From contig NZ_BMTL01000010.1 in the NCBI RefSeq assembly GCF_014649655.1, positions 186,001 through 250,000 of the forward strand: DNA of 64,000 bases, written 5' to 3'. How positions within the stretch are numbered: the stretch's first letter is position 1; every line of letters starts with the position of its first letter. Source of the DNA: Streptomyces humidus. GTDB taxonomy: Bacteria; Actinomycetota; Actinomycetes; Streptomycetales; Streptomycetaceae. The notes below the pieces were generated by a model. That model was not told the DNA's origin, did no database searches, and saw only the letters and a program-made list of their open reading frames with translations. Below, piece by piece: positions 1 to 7,586 of the stretch. The translations under genes were made by a program, and so were the position numbers.

Positions 1-125
1 TCTACATGGCCGCCTCCGCCGTCGCCTTCGAACGCAACCACATCGGCGTCAACCAGGTCCTGGCCGTCCGGACCCCCGAGTCGGGCGACTCCGGGATGCC
101 GTTGCGCGCCCGAACCTGGAACTGA
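1..125 (+). CDS. C-terminal end of a probable cyclopropane-fatty-acid-synthase-like methyltransferase
   Basis: Only the last 40 codons are present; the stop is at 123-125 and the gene begins before the window. The visible peptide YMAASAVAFERNHIGVNQ followed by VLAVR resembles, from memory, the C-terminal end of actinobacterial cyclopropane-fatty-acyl-phospholipid synthases, which are SAM-dependent enzymes that modify membrane lipids. It lies convergent to the ABC transporter genes that end at 199. No catalytic motif is visible because the SAM-binding part lies outside the window, so the family assignment rests on a short tail and could be wrong. Confidence 0.5.
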   Translation, partial: YMAASAVAFERNHIGVNQVLAVRTPESGDSGMPLRARTWN

Positions 126-198
126 CCGGCACGAGCGAGGGGCCCGCGCGCCGTCCTCCCGGCGCGGGACCCCTCGCTCATGCCGTTCGCCCGCCTCG

Positions 199-2727
199 CT
201 ACTCGGACTTGATCGCCGTCAGCATGTTCAGGCGCGAGGCCCGGCGGGCCGGCCACAGCGCCGCCAGGATGCCCACGGCGGCGGCCAGGGTCAGGAAGAG
301 CGCCATCCGGCCCCAGGGCAGGACGAGTTCGTAGGTGGGCATCTTCGTGCCGAGCAGTTCGCCGGCCGCCCAGCCGAAGAACACGCCCAGTCCGATGCCG
401 AGCACCCCGCCGAAGAGCGAGATCACCAGGGACTCCAGCCGGACCATCCGCTTCACCGAGCGTCGGTCCAGACCGATGGCGCGCAGCATGCCGATCTCCT
501 GGGAACGCTCGAAGACGGACATCGCCAGGGTGTTGACGACGCCGAGGACCGCGACGATCACGGCCATCGCGAGCAGCCCGTAGAGCATGTTCAGCACCAG
601 CGTGAAGGTCTTCGCGATCTCCTGGGAGAGGTCCTTCTTGCTCTGCACCTTGATGGCGGGGTTGGAGCCGAGGGCCTTCTCCAGCCGGTCCGTCGTGCCT
701 CCCGAGGCCCCGCCCGACGTCTTGACCATGACCTGCATGTCGGCCGGGTCCGTCACATGCGGGGTGAGGGCCGCGTTGTCGACGATGATGCCCCGGATCA
801 GCTGGTTGCCCTCGTAGACCCCGGCGACCGTCAGCCGCTGCTGCTTGCCGTCCTCGTAGTGCACCGTGAAGGCGGAACCCGCCTTCCAGCCATGGGACTT
901 GGCGGTGTCCTCGTCGACGACGACCCGCGCGCCGCCCACCGTGAAGGCGCCGTCGTCGACCTTGAGGTCGGTGAGCTCGCCGAAGGCGGAGCCGGTGACG
1001 CCGGTGAGGTACTCGGTCGTGCCATCGACGCGGGCGGGCGCGTTGCGCATCGGGCTGGTGGCGGTCACCCCGGCGACGGACCGGAGTTCGCCGTCGACGT
1101 CCGGGGAGAGTGCGTTGCCGTTGGCCATCGACACGACGTAGTCGGCCCTGATCGCGGAGGACGCCATCCTGTCGATGGATTTCTGCAGGCTGCCCGCCAT
1201 CACGGTCATGCCGGTGATCAGGGTCAGCCCGATCATCAGCGCCGACGCGGTCGCGGCCGTGCGGCGCGGGTTGCGCACCGAGTTCTGGCGGGCCAGCTTG
1301 CCGGACACCCCGAAGACGCGCAGCAGGGGCGCCGCGGCCGCGATCAGCGGGCGCGACAGCAGCGGGGTCAGGACGAACACGCCGAGGATCAGCAGCACCG
1401 CGCCGAGGCCCATGGGGGCCTGGCCGTCGGAGCCGTCCATCGTCGTCGCGGCCAGGACCACCGCGACGCCCGCCGCCGAGAACAGCGCGCCCAGCGTGTT
1501 GCGCAGCACCAGCGACCTGGCGGACGCCGTCGCGTGCACGCTGCTCATCGCGGCGACCGGGGGGATCTTCGCGGCGCGGCGGCCGGGCAGCCAGGCCGCC
1601 AGCATGGTGATGACGACGCCGACGACGAGGGCCGCGGCGACCGTGTCCGGGGAGACGACGAGCGGCCCGTCGGGGACGGTCGCCCCCAGCGTTCCCATCA
1701 GGGAGCGCAGTCCGGCCCCGATGCCGATGCCGGCGACCAGGCCCGTCACCCCGGCGACCGCGCCGACCACGAACGCCTCGATCAGCACCGAGCGGGTCAC
1801 CTGCCGGCGCGAGGCGCCCACGGCCCGCAGCAGCGCGAGCTCCTTGGTGCGCTGGGCGACCAGCATGGTGAAGGTGTTGGCGATGATGAAGGTGCCCACG
1901 AACAGCGCGATGCCGGCGAACACCAGCAGTCCCTGCTTCAGCCCGCTCATCGACGCGGAGATCGTCTCCGCCTGGTCGTCGGCGAGCTGCCTGCCGGTGG
2001 TGGTCTCGACCTGGCCCTTCGGCAGGGCGGCGTCCAGGGCGGACTTCAACGCGCTCTGCGAGGTCCCGGGGGCCGCCTTCACGTCGATCTCGTCGTAGAC
2101 GCCGGGCTTGCCGAAGAGCTTCTGCGCGCTCGCCGTGTCGAACAGGGCGAGGCTGCCGCCTGCCGCGACGTTGCCGTCGTCGGTGCTGAACACTCCGGTG
2201 ATCCGCGGGGTGAGGACGGGGCCGTCGACGGAGATCCGCACCGTGTCGCCGACCTTGTATCCCGCCCGCTCGGCCGTCTTCGCGTCGACGGCGACCTCGT
2301 TCACGCCCTTCGGGGCGCGCCCGGAGACGAGCGGGTACCGGACGTCCTTCGTCCCCCAGTAGTTGCCGCCCTGCGACCGGAAGCCGCCGCCGATGAGCTT
2401 GCCGTCCTTGTCGGCGATGGCCGTGAAGCCGTTCACGACGCCGACGGCGGCCGCCGCGCCCGGCGTCCTCGCGCTGCGCTCCAGCAGGTCCTGGGTCAGT
2501 TCGGGGGTCTTGACGATGCGGTCGCCGACGTCCGGCTGGGGCTCGGCGGTGACGGCCACGTCGACCTGGTCGAAGCCCTTGGCGGAGCTCTTCTGCAGGG
2601 CGTCGGAGAGGGTGTTGGTGAAGACCAGGGTCCCCGACACGAAGGCCACGCCGAGCATCACGGCGAGCACGGTCATCAGGAGCCGGGCCTTGTGCGCGAG
2701 CACGTTGCGCAAGGCGGTACGGAACAT
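199..2727 (-). CDS. FtsX-type ABC transporter permease with two FtsX domains
   Basis: This 842-residue integral membrane protein is the permease half of a MacB/LolCDE-like exporter. A first membrane segment at about residues 15-37 is followed by a large extracytoplasmic domain to about 260. Then come membrane segments near 265, 315 and 365 (first FtsX domain), several more at about 410-510, a second extracytoplasmic stretch, and three final segments near 720, 770 and 815 (second FtsX domain). The ATG at 2727 begins MFRTALRNVLAHKAR, a typical amphipathic start for this family. The ATPase gene lies 54 bases upstream on the same strand and the two surely form one transporter. Substrate is not predictable; relatives move lipids, lipoproteins or peptides, or act mechanically without transport. 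Confidence 0.9.
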   Translation of the reverse strand: MFRTALRNVLAHKARLLMTVLAVMLGVAFVSGTLVFTNTLSDALQKSSAKGFDQVDVAVTAEPQPDVGDRIVKTPELTQDLLERSARTPGAAAAVGVVNGFTAIADKDGKLIGGGFRSQGGNYWGTKDVRYPLVSGRAPKGVNEVAVDAKTAERAGYKVGDTVRISVDGPVLTPRITGVFSTDDGNVAAGGSLALFDTASAQKLFGKPGVYDEIDVKAAPGTSQSALKSALDAALPKGQVETTTGRQLADDQAETISASMSGLKQGLLVFAGIALFVGTFIIANTFTMLVAQRTKELALLRAVGASRRQVTRSVLIEAFVVGAVAGVTGLVAGIGIGAGLRSLMGTLGATVPDGPLVVSPDTVAAALVVGVVITMLAAWLPGRRAAKIPPVAAMSSVHATASARSLVLRNTLGALFSAAGVAVVLAATTMDGSDGQAPMGLGAVLLILGVFVLTPLLSRPLIAAAAPLLRVFGVSGKLARQNSVRNPRRTAATASALMIGLTLITGMTVMAGSLQKSIDRMASSAIRADYVVSMANGNALSPDVDGELRSVAGVTATSPMRNAPARVDGTTEYLTGVTGSAFGELTDLKVDDGAFTVGGARVVVDEDTAKSHGWKAGSAFTVHYEDGKQQRLTVAGVYEGNQLIRGIIVDNAALTPHVTDPADMQVMVKTSGGASGGTTDRLEKALGSNPAIKVQSKKDLSQEIAKTFTLVLNMLYGLLAMAVIVAVLGVVNTLAMSVFERSQEIGMLRAIGLDRRSVKRMVRLESLVISLFGGVLGIGLGVFFGWAAGELLGTKMPTYELVLPWGRMALFLTLAAAVGILAALWPARRASRLNMLTAIKSE

Positions 2728-2781
2728 GGGTGGTGTCTTCTCAGTCCTGCTCGTCGGCGAGCGGTAGGTCCCGGTGCGGGA

Positions 2782-3552
2782 TCAGCTGGTGCGGCCCTTG
2801 GCGTCGAACCGCTTCATGCGGTCCAGCACCGATTCGGCCGTCGGCCCGTGCACCTCGTCGACGATCCGCCCGTCCGCGAGGAAGACCACCCGGTCCGCGT
2901 AGGCCGCGGCCACCGGGTCGTGGGTCACCATCACCACCGTCTGCCCCAGTTCCCGCACGGAGTTGCGCAGGAATCCCAGCACCTCGGCGCCGGAGCGCGA
3001 GTCGAGGTTGCCGGTCGGCTCGTCGCCGAAGATGATGTCCGGCCGCGAGGCCAGGGCGCGGGCGACGGCGACCCGCTGCTGCTGACCGCCGGACAGCTGC
3101 GAGGGCCGGTGGGTCAGCCGGTCGGCGAGCCCCACCATCCGGATGACCTTTTCCAGCCACTCCTTGTCCGGCTTGCGGCCCGCGATGTCCATCGGGAGGG
3201 TGATGTTCTCGAGGGCCGTCAGCGTCGGCAGCAGGTTGAACGCCTGGAAGATGAACCCGATCTTGTCCCGGCGCAACCTGGTGAGCTGCTTGTCCTTCAG
3301 GGAGCCGAGTTCGGTGTCGCCGATGCGCACGGAGCCGGAGGAGAAGTTGTCCAGGCCCGCCACGCAGTGCATCAGCGTGGACTTGCCCGAGCCGGAGGGG
3401 CCCATGATCGCGGTGAACTCGGCCTGCCGGAAGTCGACCGAGACCCGGTCCAGGGCGACCACCTGGGTCTCGCCCTGTCCGTAGATCTTCGACAGGTCCG
3501 TGGCACGTGCGGCCGCTGTGGTGGTCCGGTCGGCGAGAGAGCTGGTGGTCAC
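2782..3552 (-). CDS. ABC transporter ATP-binding protein (MacB/LolD-like)
   Basis: This cytoplasmic ATPase subunit drives the adjacent FtsX-type permease. It shows a Walker A motif (GPSGSGKST), the ABC signature LSGGQQQR, a Walker B ending IIFGDEPTGNLDS and the H-loop VMVTHD. The DEPTGNLDS form is typical of the LolD/MacB subfamily. I place the start at a GTG at 3552 because AGGAG lies nine bases upstream, giving about 256 residues. A TTG at 3600 would add 16 residues but lacks a clear ribosome site. It is first in a two-gene operon with the permease. An 8+8 inverted repeat about 130 bases upstream may be the operator. Confidence 0.92.
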   Translation of the reverse strand: MTTSSLADRTTTAAARATDLSKIYGQGETQVVALDRVSVDFRQAEFTAIMGPSGSGKSTLMHCVAGLDNFSSGSVRIGDTELGSLKDKQLTRLRRDKIGFIFQAFNLLPTLTALENITLPMDIAGRKPDKEWLEKVIRMVGLADRLTHRPSQLSGGQQQRVAVARALASRPDIIFGDEPTGNLDSRSGAEVLGFLRNSVRELGQTVVMVTHDPVAAAYADRVVFLADGRIVDEVHGPTAESVLDRMKRFDAKGRTS

Positions 3553-3681
3553 GGAGTGGTGCTCCTGTCGGGACGACGTGGGTTCGCTGGGGGACGTCAA
3601 CCATCGTCCCGGCCGCCCGCCGCCGTGTAGTCAGCCCCTGTTCCGGTTCTGAAGGCAGCCTTCGGACGGACCGCGGGCCGC

Positions 3682-3705
3682 CGGGTCATACCTGGGGATG
3701 ACCCG
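3682..3705. promoter_or_regulatory. Inverted repeat, possible operator of the ABC operon
   Basis: CGGGTCAT and ATGACCCG form a perfect 8-base inverted repeat separated by eight bases, about 130 bases upstream of the ATPase start. The geometry suits a TetR- or MarR-type dimer, but no such regulator gene is adjacent, so the role is inferred from symmetry alone. Confidence 0.3.
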
Positions 3706-3911
3706 CCTCTCGCTGCTCCCACGCCCGTCCGTTTGCTGGACGTTCGTCAAGAACCGGTGGAGCAACCTCGTTCGGACGGTGAAATTCCGTCATTCCGCAT
3801 ACGCGAGCGGTGGCCGCACGCGAGGCTACTGGCAAGTGCCAATGGCCGGTTCACGGTGCTGATGCACCCTCAGACGTCAATAAAATAAGACAACATCGGG
3901 TCTGATCGTCC

Positions 3912-3940
3912 GCTGATCGAGGGACGGATCCCGATAGGGT
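3912..3940 (+). promoter_or_regulatory. Candidate bldA promoter
   Basis: A TAGGGT hexamer at 3935-3940 would serve as the -10 box, with CTGATC at 3912-3917 as a poor -35 box 17 bases upstream. Transcription would start around 3947, some 22 bases before the mature tRNA. The -10 is a reasonable actinomycete match; the -35 is weak. Confidence 0.35.
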
Positions 3941-3968
3941 CAGTAGCTCAAGCGGAGCCCAAAGGCCT

Positions 3969-4052
3969 GCCCAGATGGTGGAATGCAGACACGGCGAGCT
4001 TAAACCTCGCTGCCCCTTCGCGGGCGTGCCGGTTCAAGTCCGGCTCTGGGCA
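3969..4052 (+). tRNA. bldA: tRNA-Leu (anticodon UAA), bldA
   Basis: The 84-base gene folds as a class II tRNA. The acceptor arms are GCCCAGA (3969-3975) and TCTGGGC (4045-4051) with discriminator A at 4052. The anticodon stem GCGAG/CTCGC flanks the loop CTTAAAC, which places TAA at 4001-4003. There is a long variable arm and a T-arm reading GGTTCAAGTCC. No CCA is encoded. A leucine tRNA that reads UUA in a Streptomyces-like genome is bldA, whose product is needed to translate the rare TTA codons found mainly in developmental and antibiotic genes. By eye I found no in-frame TTA codon in the genes of this window. Confidence 0.95.
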
Positions 4053-4367
4053 CTCGCTCGTTCCGCTGTGGAGGCGGCCTCCGACCCGTGGGCACGGCCG
4101 GCCGGCGCAGGGGCGGGGCTGACGGGATCTCCCACGCCGGCTGAACGGTCTCGGCCGACGGTTCGCCGCTTCGGCGTCGGAACCCGTCGATCCAGCCCTC
4201 CGAGGAGCGCCCGCCGTACCGCGTGACGGTGTCCACGGGGCCGGCTCGAGGAGTTTCCCGACCGTGCGGACCCGGACCGAGGCGGACTGCGCGTCCGGCC
4301 GCCTGTGCGCGGGCGAGGGGCTGACGTCACCCGGGTCCGTGAACCACGGGGATGTCTGACCCGTCCG

Positions 4368-4402
4368 TGCCGCCTGCCGCCTGCCGCCTGCCGCCTGCCG
4401 CC
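4368..4402. repeat. Heptamer tandem repeat (TGCCGCC x5)
   Basis: Five perfect contiguous copies of TGCCGCC lie in non-coding DNA between bldA and pobA. There are no spacers, so this is a simple slippage repeat. Confidence 0.9.
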
Positions 4403-4472
4403 CGTCGATCGCCGTCCCCGCCGTCCCGACCGTTGACACCGGCTGCACGCGAGCGCAGACTCACGGAGCAAG

Positions 4473-4539
4473 AGTGAAGAAAATTTCACTACGCGAACAC
4501 CGCAGCCGCGTGGGAGCGAGCCCCACTGCGCGAACACCG
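4473..4539. promoter_or_regulatory. Palindrome and direct repeats upstream of pobA
   Basis: AGTGAA at 4473-4478 and TTCACT at 4485-4490 form a 6+6 inverted repeat with six bases between. Overlapping its right end is the 16-base element CACTRCGCGAACACCG, present at 4487-4502 and again at 4524-4539, 37 bases apart. All of it lies within 95 bases upstream of the pobA start. Such symmetry suggests a repressor or activator site, for example of an IclR- or MarR-type aromatic-acid regulator, but no regulator gene is adjacent. Confidence 0.45.
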
Positions 4540-4564
4540 TCCGAACCGTCTGAAGGGACGCCCG

Positions 4565-5740
4565 ATGCGCACCACTGTCGGCATCGTCGGCGCCGGCCCC
4601 GCCGGCCTCCTCCTCGCCCGCCTGCTCCACGTCGCCGGCATCGACTCCGTCGTGCTGGAGAGCCGCGACCGGGCCTACGTAGAGCACCGCCAGCGCGCCG
4701 GGATCCTGGAGCAGGGCACGGTGGACGTGCTGCGCGCGGCCGGGGCCGGCGAGCGCATGGACCGGGAGGGGCTGCGCCACGACGGCATCGAGCTGCGCTT
4801 CGCCAGGCGGCGCCATCGCGTCGACTTCCCCGCCCTCACCGGCGGCCGGTCGGTGATGGTCTACGCCCAGACCGAGGTGTGCAAGGACCTCATCGCCCTC
4901 CAGCTCGCGGAAGGCGGCCCGCTGCTCTTCGAGACGGAGGCGCTGGCCGTGGAGGACGCCCTGACCGACCGCCCGCGCGTGCGCTTCCGCCGTGAGGGCG
5001 TGGAGGACGTCCTGGAGTGCGACTACGTCGTGGGCTGCGACGGCTTCTGGGGCGTCGCCCGCAAGGCGGTCCCGGCCGAACTGTCCCGGGTCCACGAACG
5101 GACGTACCCGTTCGGCTGGCTCGGGATCCTCGCCGACGTGCCGCCCTCGCACGACGAACTCGTCTACGCCCGCCACGAGCGCGGCTTCGCGCTGCTCTCC
5201 ATGCGCTCGCCGTCCGTCTCCCGGCTCTACCTCCAGGTGCCCCAGGGCACGGACGCGCAGGCGTGGGACGACGAGGAGATCTGGGACGAGCTGGCCCGCC
5301 GCTTCGAGACCGACGACGACTGGCGACTGGAGCGCGGGCCGATCACCCAGAAGTCGGTCACCCCCATGCGCTCCTACGTCCACGAGCCCATGCGGCACGG
5401 CCGGGTCTTCCTGGCCGGGGACGCGGCCCACATCGTGCCGCCGACCGGGGCGAAGGGACTGAACCTCGCCGTCGGGGACGTCGTCACCTTCGCGCGGGCC
5501 CTGACGCACCAGCGGGAGACGGGGTCGTCCGAGCTCCTGGGCGCCTACTCCGAGACCTGCCTGCGGCGGGTGTGGCAGGCGGAGCGCTTCTCGTACGACA
5601 TGACGACCATGCTGCACCCGGCCCCCGACGCCACCCCCTTCGACGAGCGGATCCAGCTCGCCCGGCTGGAGCGGATCGCCTCCTCGCGGGCCGCCGAGAC
5701 CGACCTGGCCGAGGGGTACACCGGGTTCGCGTTCGAGTGA
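4565..5740 (+). CDS. pobA: 4-hydroxybenzoate 3-monooxygenase
   Basis: This 391-residue flavoprotein should convert 4-hydroxybenzoate to protocatechuate using NAD(P)H and oxygen, feeding the beta-ketoadipate pathway. The N-terminus carries the FAD dinucleotide motif GIVGAGPAGLLLARLL. The second FAD motif, GRVFLAGDAAHIVPPTGAKG, lies at about residues 279-298 and is the form seen in para-hydroxybenzoate hydroxylases. The length matches the family (about 390). The ATG at 4565 follows GAAGGGA by six bases. It stands alone, without pca genes nearby. A palindrome and paired direct repeats upstream suggest inducible control. Confidence 0.92.
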   Translation: MRTTVGIVGAGPAGLLLARLLHVAGIDSVVLESRDRAYVEHRQRAGILEQGTVDVLRAAGAGERMDREGLRHDGIELRFARRRHRVDFPALTGGRSVMVYAQTEVCKDLIALQLAEGGPLLFETEALAVEDALTDRPRVRFRREGVEDVLECDYVVGCDGFWGVARKAVPAELSRVHERTYPFGWLGILADVPPSHDELVYARHERGFALLSMRSPSVSRLYLQVPQGTDAQAWDDEEIWDELARRFETDDDWRLERGPITQKSVTPMRSYVHEPMRHGRVFLAGDAAHIVPPTGAKGLNLAVGDVVTFARALTHQRETGSSELLGAYSETCLRRVWQAERFSYDMTTMLHPAPDATPFDERIQLARLERIASSRAAETDLAEGYTGFAFE

Positions 5741-5808
5741 CCGAACGGTGGGTTCGTCCGGTCTCCGTGGGATACCGGCCTTGTCGCGGCTTGGTCATGA
5801 TCAGGGGC

Positions 5809-5841
5809 GACTCCCCTGGGGAATCGCTACGCGGCGTAGCG
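5809..5841. other. Overlapping inverted repeats after pobA
   Basis: GACTCCCC/GGGGAATC (5809-5825, one mismatch) abuts the 17-base palindrome CGCTACGCGGCGTAGCG (5825-5841). A competing hairpin AGGGG/CCCCT spans 5803-5817. These could end the pobA transcript or form a leader before the next gene, which starts at 5952. The arrangement matches no riboswitch I know. Confidence 0.4.
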
Positions 5842-5951
5842 TGTCGGGCGACAGGATGAGGGAAAGATCCTCCCCAAGCACTAGGGTCAATCCTTTGCCT
5901 ACCCATTACCCTTGAGCCCAAGGCCGCGCAGTGCGGCCACGGAGGAGTGCA

Positions 5952-6845
5952 ATGAGGAGCAGAAACCCGGTCTTCTCGCGACGGGGGTTCAGCCGCGACA
6001 ACGGCTACGCGGGCTTCAACGCCGCGCCGCAGGCCGGGGGACCCGCAGTCGGCACGCAGCAGGGCAACCCGTACGCCCAGCCGGCCGGCAACCCGTACGC
6101 GCAGAACCCCTACGCCCAGCAGGACCTGCAGTACGGCGCCCCGCCGCAGGCCCCGGCCGCCACCGGCCGGATGACCATGGACGACGTCGTCGCGCGCACC
6201 GCGACCACGCTCGGCGCCGTGGTCGTCACGGCGATCCTGTCGTGGCTGCTGCTGCCGGTCGACCCGGCCAACATCAACAAGTCGTACGGCATCGCCGTCG
6301 GCGCCGGTCTGGTCGCCATGGTGCTGGCGCTGGTCCAGTCCTTCAAGCGACGCCCGGTTCCCGCGCTGATCCTGTCGTACGCCGCTCTCGAGGGCGTTTT
6401 CCTCGGCGTGATCTCCAGCGCGGTGTCCACCTACATCGCGGACGGCGTCGTCGCCCAGGCGGTGCTCGGCACCATGGCGGTCTTCGCCGGCGTGCTCGTG
6501 GCGTACAAGGCGGGCTGGATCCGCGTCAACCGCCGCTTCTACGGCTTCGTGATGGCCGCCGCCATCGGGTTCGTGCTGCTGATGGCGGTGAACCTGCTGT
6601 TCGCGGTCTTCGGCGGCGGTGACGGCCTCGGCTTCCGCAGCGGTGGCCTGGGCATCGTGTTCGGCATCATCGGCATCATTCTCGGCGCCTGCTTCCTCGC
6701 CCTGGACTTCAAGCAGGTCGAGGACGGCGTGGCCTACGGCGCCCCGCGCGAGGAGGCCTGGCTCGCCGCCTTCGGCCTCACGATGACGCTGGTGTGGATC
6801 TACATGGAGTTCCTGCGACTCCTGTCGATCCTGAACAGCGACTGA
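5952..6845 (+). CDS. Bax inhibitor-1/YccA family membrane protein
   Basis: This 297-residue protein has a soluble N-terminus of about 70 residues rich in Asn-Pro-Tyr-Ala-Gln repeats (NPYAQPAGNPYAQNPYAQQ). Seven or so hydrophobic segments follow, the usual fold of Bax-inhibitor-1/YccA (TMBIM) proteins, which in some bacteria act as pH-sensitive calcium leak channels. The ATG at 5952 is preferred because GGAGGAG lies at 5941-5947; an in-frame GTG at 5931 lies upstream of that site. Its role in this organism is unknown. It is transcribed alone and ends at a strong hairpin. Confidence 0.85.
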   Translation: MRSRNPVFSRRGFSRDNGYAGFNAAPQAGGPAVGTQQGNPYAQPAGNPYAQNPYAQQDLQYGAPPQAPAATGRMTMDDVVARTATTLGAVVVTAILSWLLLPVDPANINKSYGIAVGAGLVAMVLALVQSFKRRPVPALILSYAALEGVFLGVISSAVSTYIADGVVAQAVLGTMAVFAGVLVAYKAGWIRVNRRFYGFVMAAAIGFVLLMAVNLLFAVFGGGDGLGFRSGGLGIVFGIIGIILGACFLALDFKQVEDGVAYGAPREEAWLAAFGLTMTLVWIYMEFLRLLSILNSD

Positions 6846-6864
6846 CGCGCCGCGCACGGCGTAA

Positions 6865-6912
6865 ACAGCACGAAGGGCCCCGGGACATCCGTCCCGGGGC
6901 CCTTCGTGCTGT
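6865..6912. terminator. Perfect 22-bp hairpin, bidirectional terminator
   Basis: The arms 6865-6886 and 6891-6912 are perfectly complementary over 22 bases with a four-base loop ATCC. It sits between two convergent genes and probably ends both transcripts. There is no T-run, as is usual in Streptomyces. Confidence 0.85.
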
Positions 6913-6939
6913 CACCGCGCGGGGTGTGTCGCGAGCGCG

Positions 6940-7167
6940 CTAGAGCAGTTTGCGCGCGGCCCTCCTCAGGTCGTACTCGTGGATGATCGCCTTGGCATGG
7001 CCGTACGCGAGGTCGTGCTCGGCGCGCAGCCAGCTGACCTTCTCCTCGAAGCGGAGAGCGGGGCCTTCGTCGACGGTGCGCAGCCAGTCGGAGACTTCAC
7101 GACCGGTGCAATGGGGGATGCGGGCCAGTATGTTGCGGTGGGTCTCCTCGGAGAGGACATGGGACAT
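6940..7167 (-). CDS. DUF4287-type small protein
   Basis: This small soluble protein of 75 residues starts MSHVLSEETHRNILARIP and contains the pattern CTGREVSDWL with WLRAEHDLAYGHAKAIIHEYD. I associate this with the DUF4287 family of short actinobacterial proteins of unknown function. The ATG at 7167 is chosen because CGGAGGCGCCG lies immediately before it; a TTG 18 bases upstream would place the ribosome site inside the gene. It is convergent with the Bax-inhibitor-like gene. Confidence 0.75.
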   Translation of the reverse strand: MSHVLSEETHRNILARIPHCTGREVSDWLRTVDEGPALRFEEKVSWLRAEHDLAYGHAKAIIHEYDLRRAARKLL

Positions 7168-7234
7168 CGGCGCCTCCGGTAGCAAAGGGGATGTAAGCCG
7201 GTCCTTCAGGTCACCGTGCCTGAGTGTTCGCCCG

Positions 7235-7265
7235 TTGGCAACAGTCCCGGTGCGACGCGTAGTCT
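7235..7265 (+). promoter_or_regulatory. Candidate promoter of a leaderless transcript
   Basis: TTGGCA at 7235-7240 and TAGTCT at 7260-7265 are separated by 19 bases. The -10 box ends six bases before the GTG at 7272, so the transcript would begin at or next to the start codon. No ribosome site is visible upstream of that GTG, which fits a leaderless mRNA. Confidence 0.45.
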
Positions 7266-7271
7266 CGCGGC

Positions 7272-7583
7272 GTGGCTGATACGACGTCCCTGACCCGTGC
7301 GGTGGATCACTTCGCCGACCGTCTGCGTGCCGCCCCGCAGAGCCGGCTGCAGAGAGGCGCCGCCGCCGAGGCGCTCGCGCTGGCCAGGGAGTTGGCCCGG
7401 CGGGCGCAGCTCGTCGAGGAGCCCGGCACGCCGCCGCGGGAGATGCCCGACGCCGGGATGTTCGCCGCCGCCGACCAGATCACCGTCGCCGCACACGATC
7501 TGGCCCTCGTCCTCACGGACGAGGGCCAGATCGAGGAAGCGGTGGAACTGGTGGCGCAGGCGCAGAAACGGGCCGGCGTGTGA
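7272..7583 (+). CDS. Conserved small hypothetical protein
   Basis: This 103-residue acidic protein is almost entirely predicted helix, with Ala- and Glu-rich stretches (AAAEALALARELARRAQ and GQIEEAVELVAQAQKR). It has no signal peptide, membrane segment or catalytic motif. The start is a GTG without a Shine-Dalgarno sequence but six bases after a good -10 box. Its stop lies four bases from the stop of the convergent membrane-anchored protein. Codon use looks genuine. I do not recognise a family. Confidence 0.65.
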   Translation: MADTTSLTRAVDHFADRLRAAPQSRLQRGAAAEALALARELARRAQLVEEPGTPPREMPDAGMFAAADQITVAAHDLALVLTDEGQIEEAVELVAQAQKRAGV

Positions 7584-7586
7584 GCG

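Larger units (their letters stand above)
3553..3968. other. Intergenic region between the ABC operon and bldA
   Basis: About 415 bases with no convincing gene. It holds the upstream region of the leftward ABC operon, an inverted repeat at 3682-3705, and the candidate bldA promoter near 3912-3940. An unusually AT-rich patch lies at about 3877-3895. Confidence 0.6.
4053..4564. other. Intergenic region between bldA and pobA
   Basis: About 510 bases with no supportable gene. The first 300 bases are GC-rich and hold a heptamer repeat (4368-4402). The last 90 bases hold a palindrome and a pair of direct repeats upstream of pobA, with a ribosome site GAAGGGA at 4552-4558. Confidence 0.6.

Noticed and set aside
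757-3630. A 957-codon open frame on the plus strand opposite the ABC exporter genes
   Set aside because: It is antisense to two genes with clear motifs, crosses their boundary, and its product is a low-complexity Gly/Arg/Ala/His-rich chain without ribosome site.
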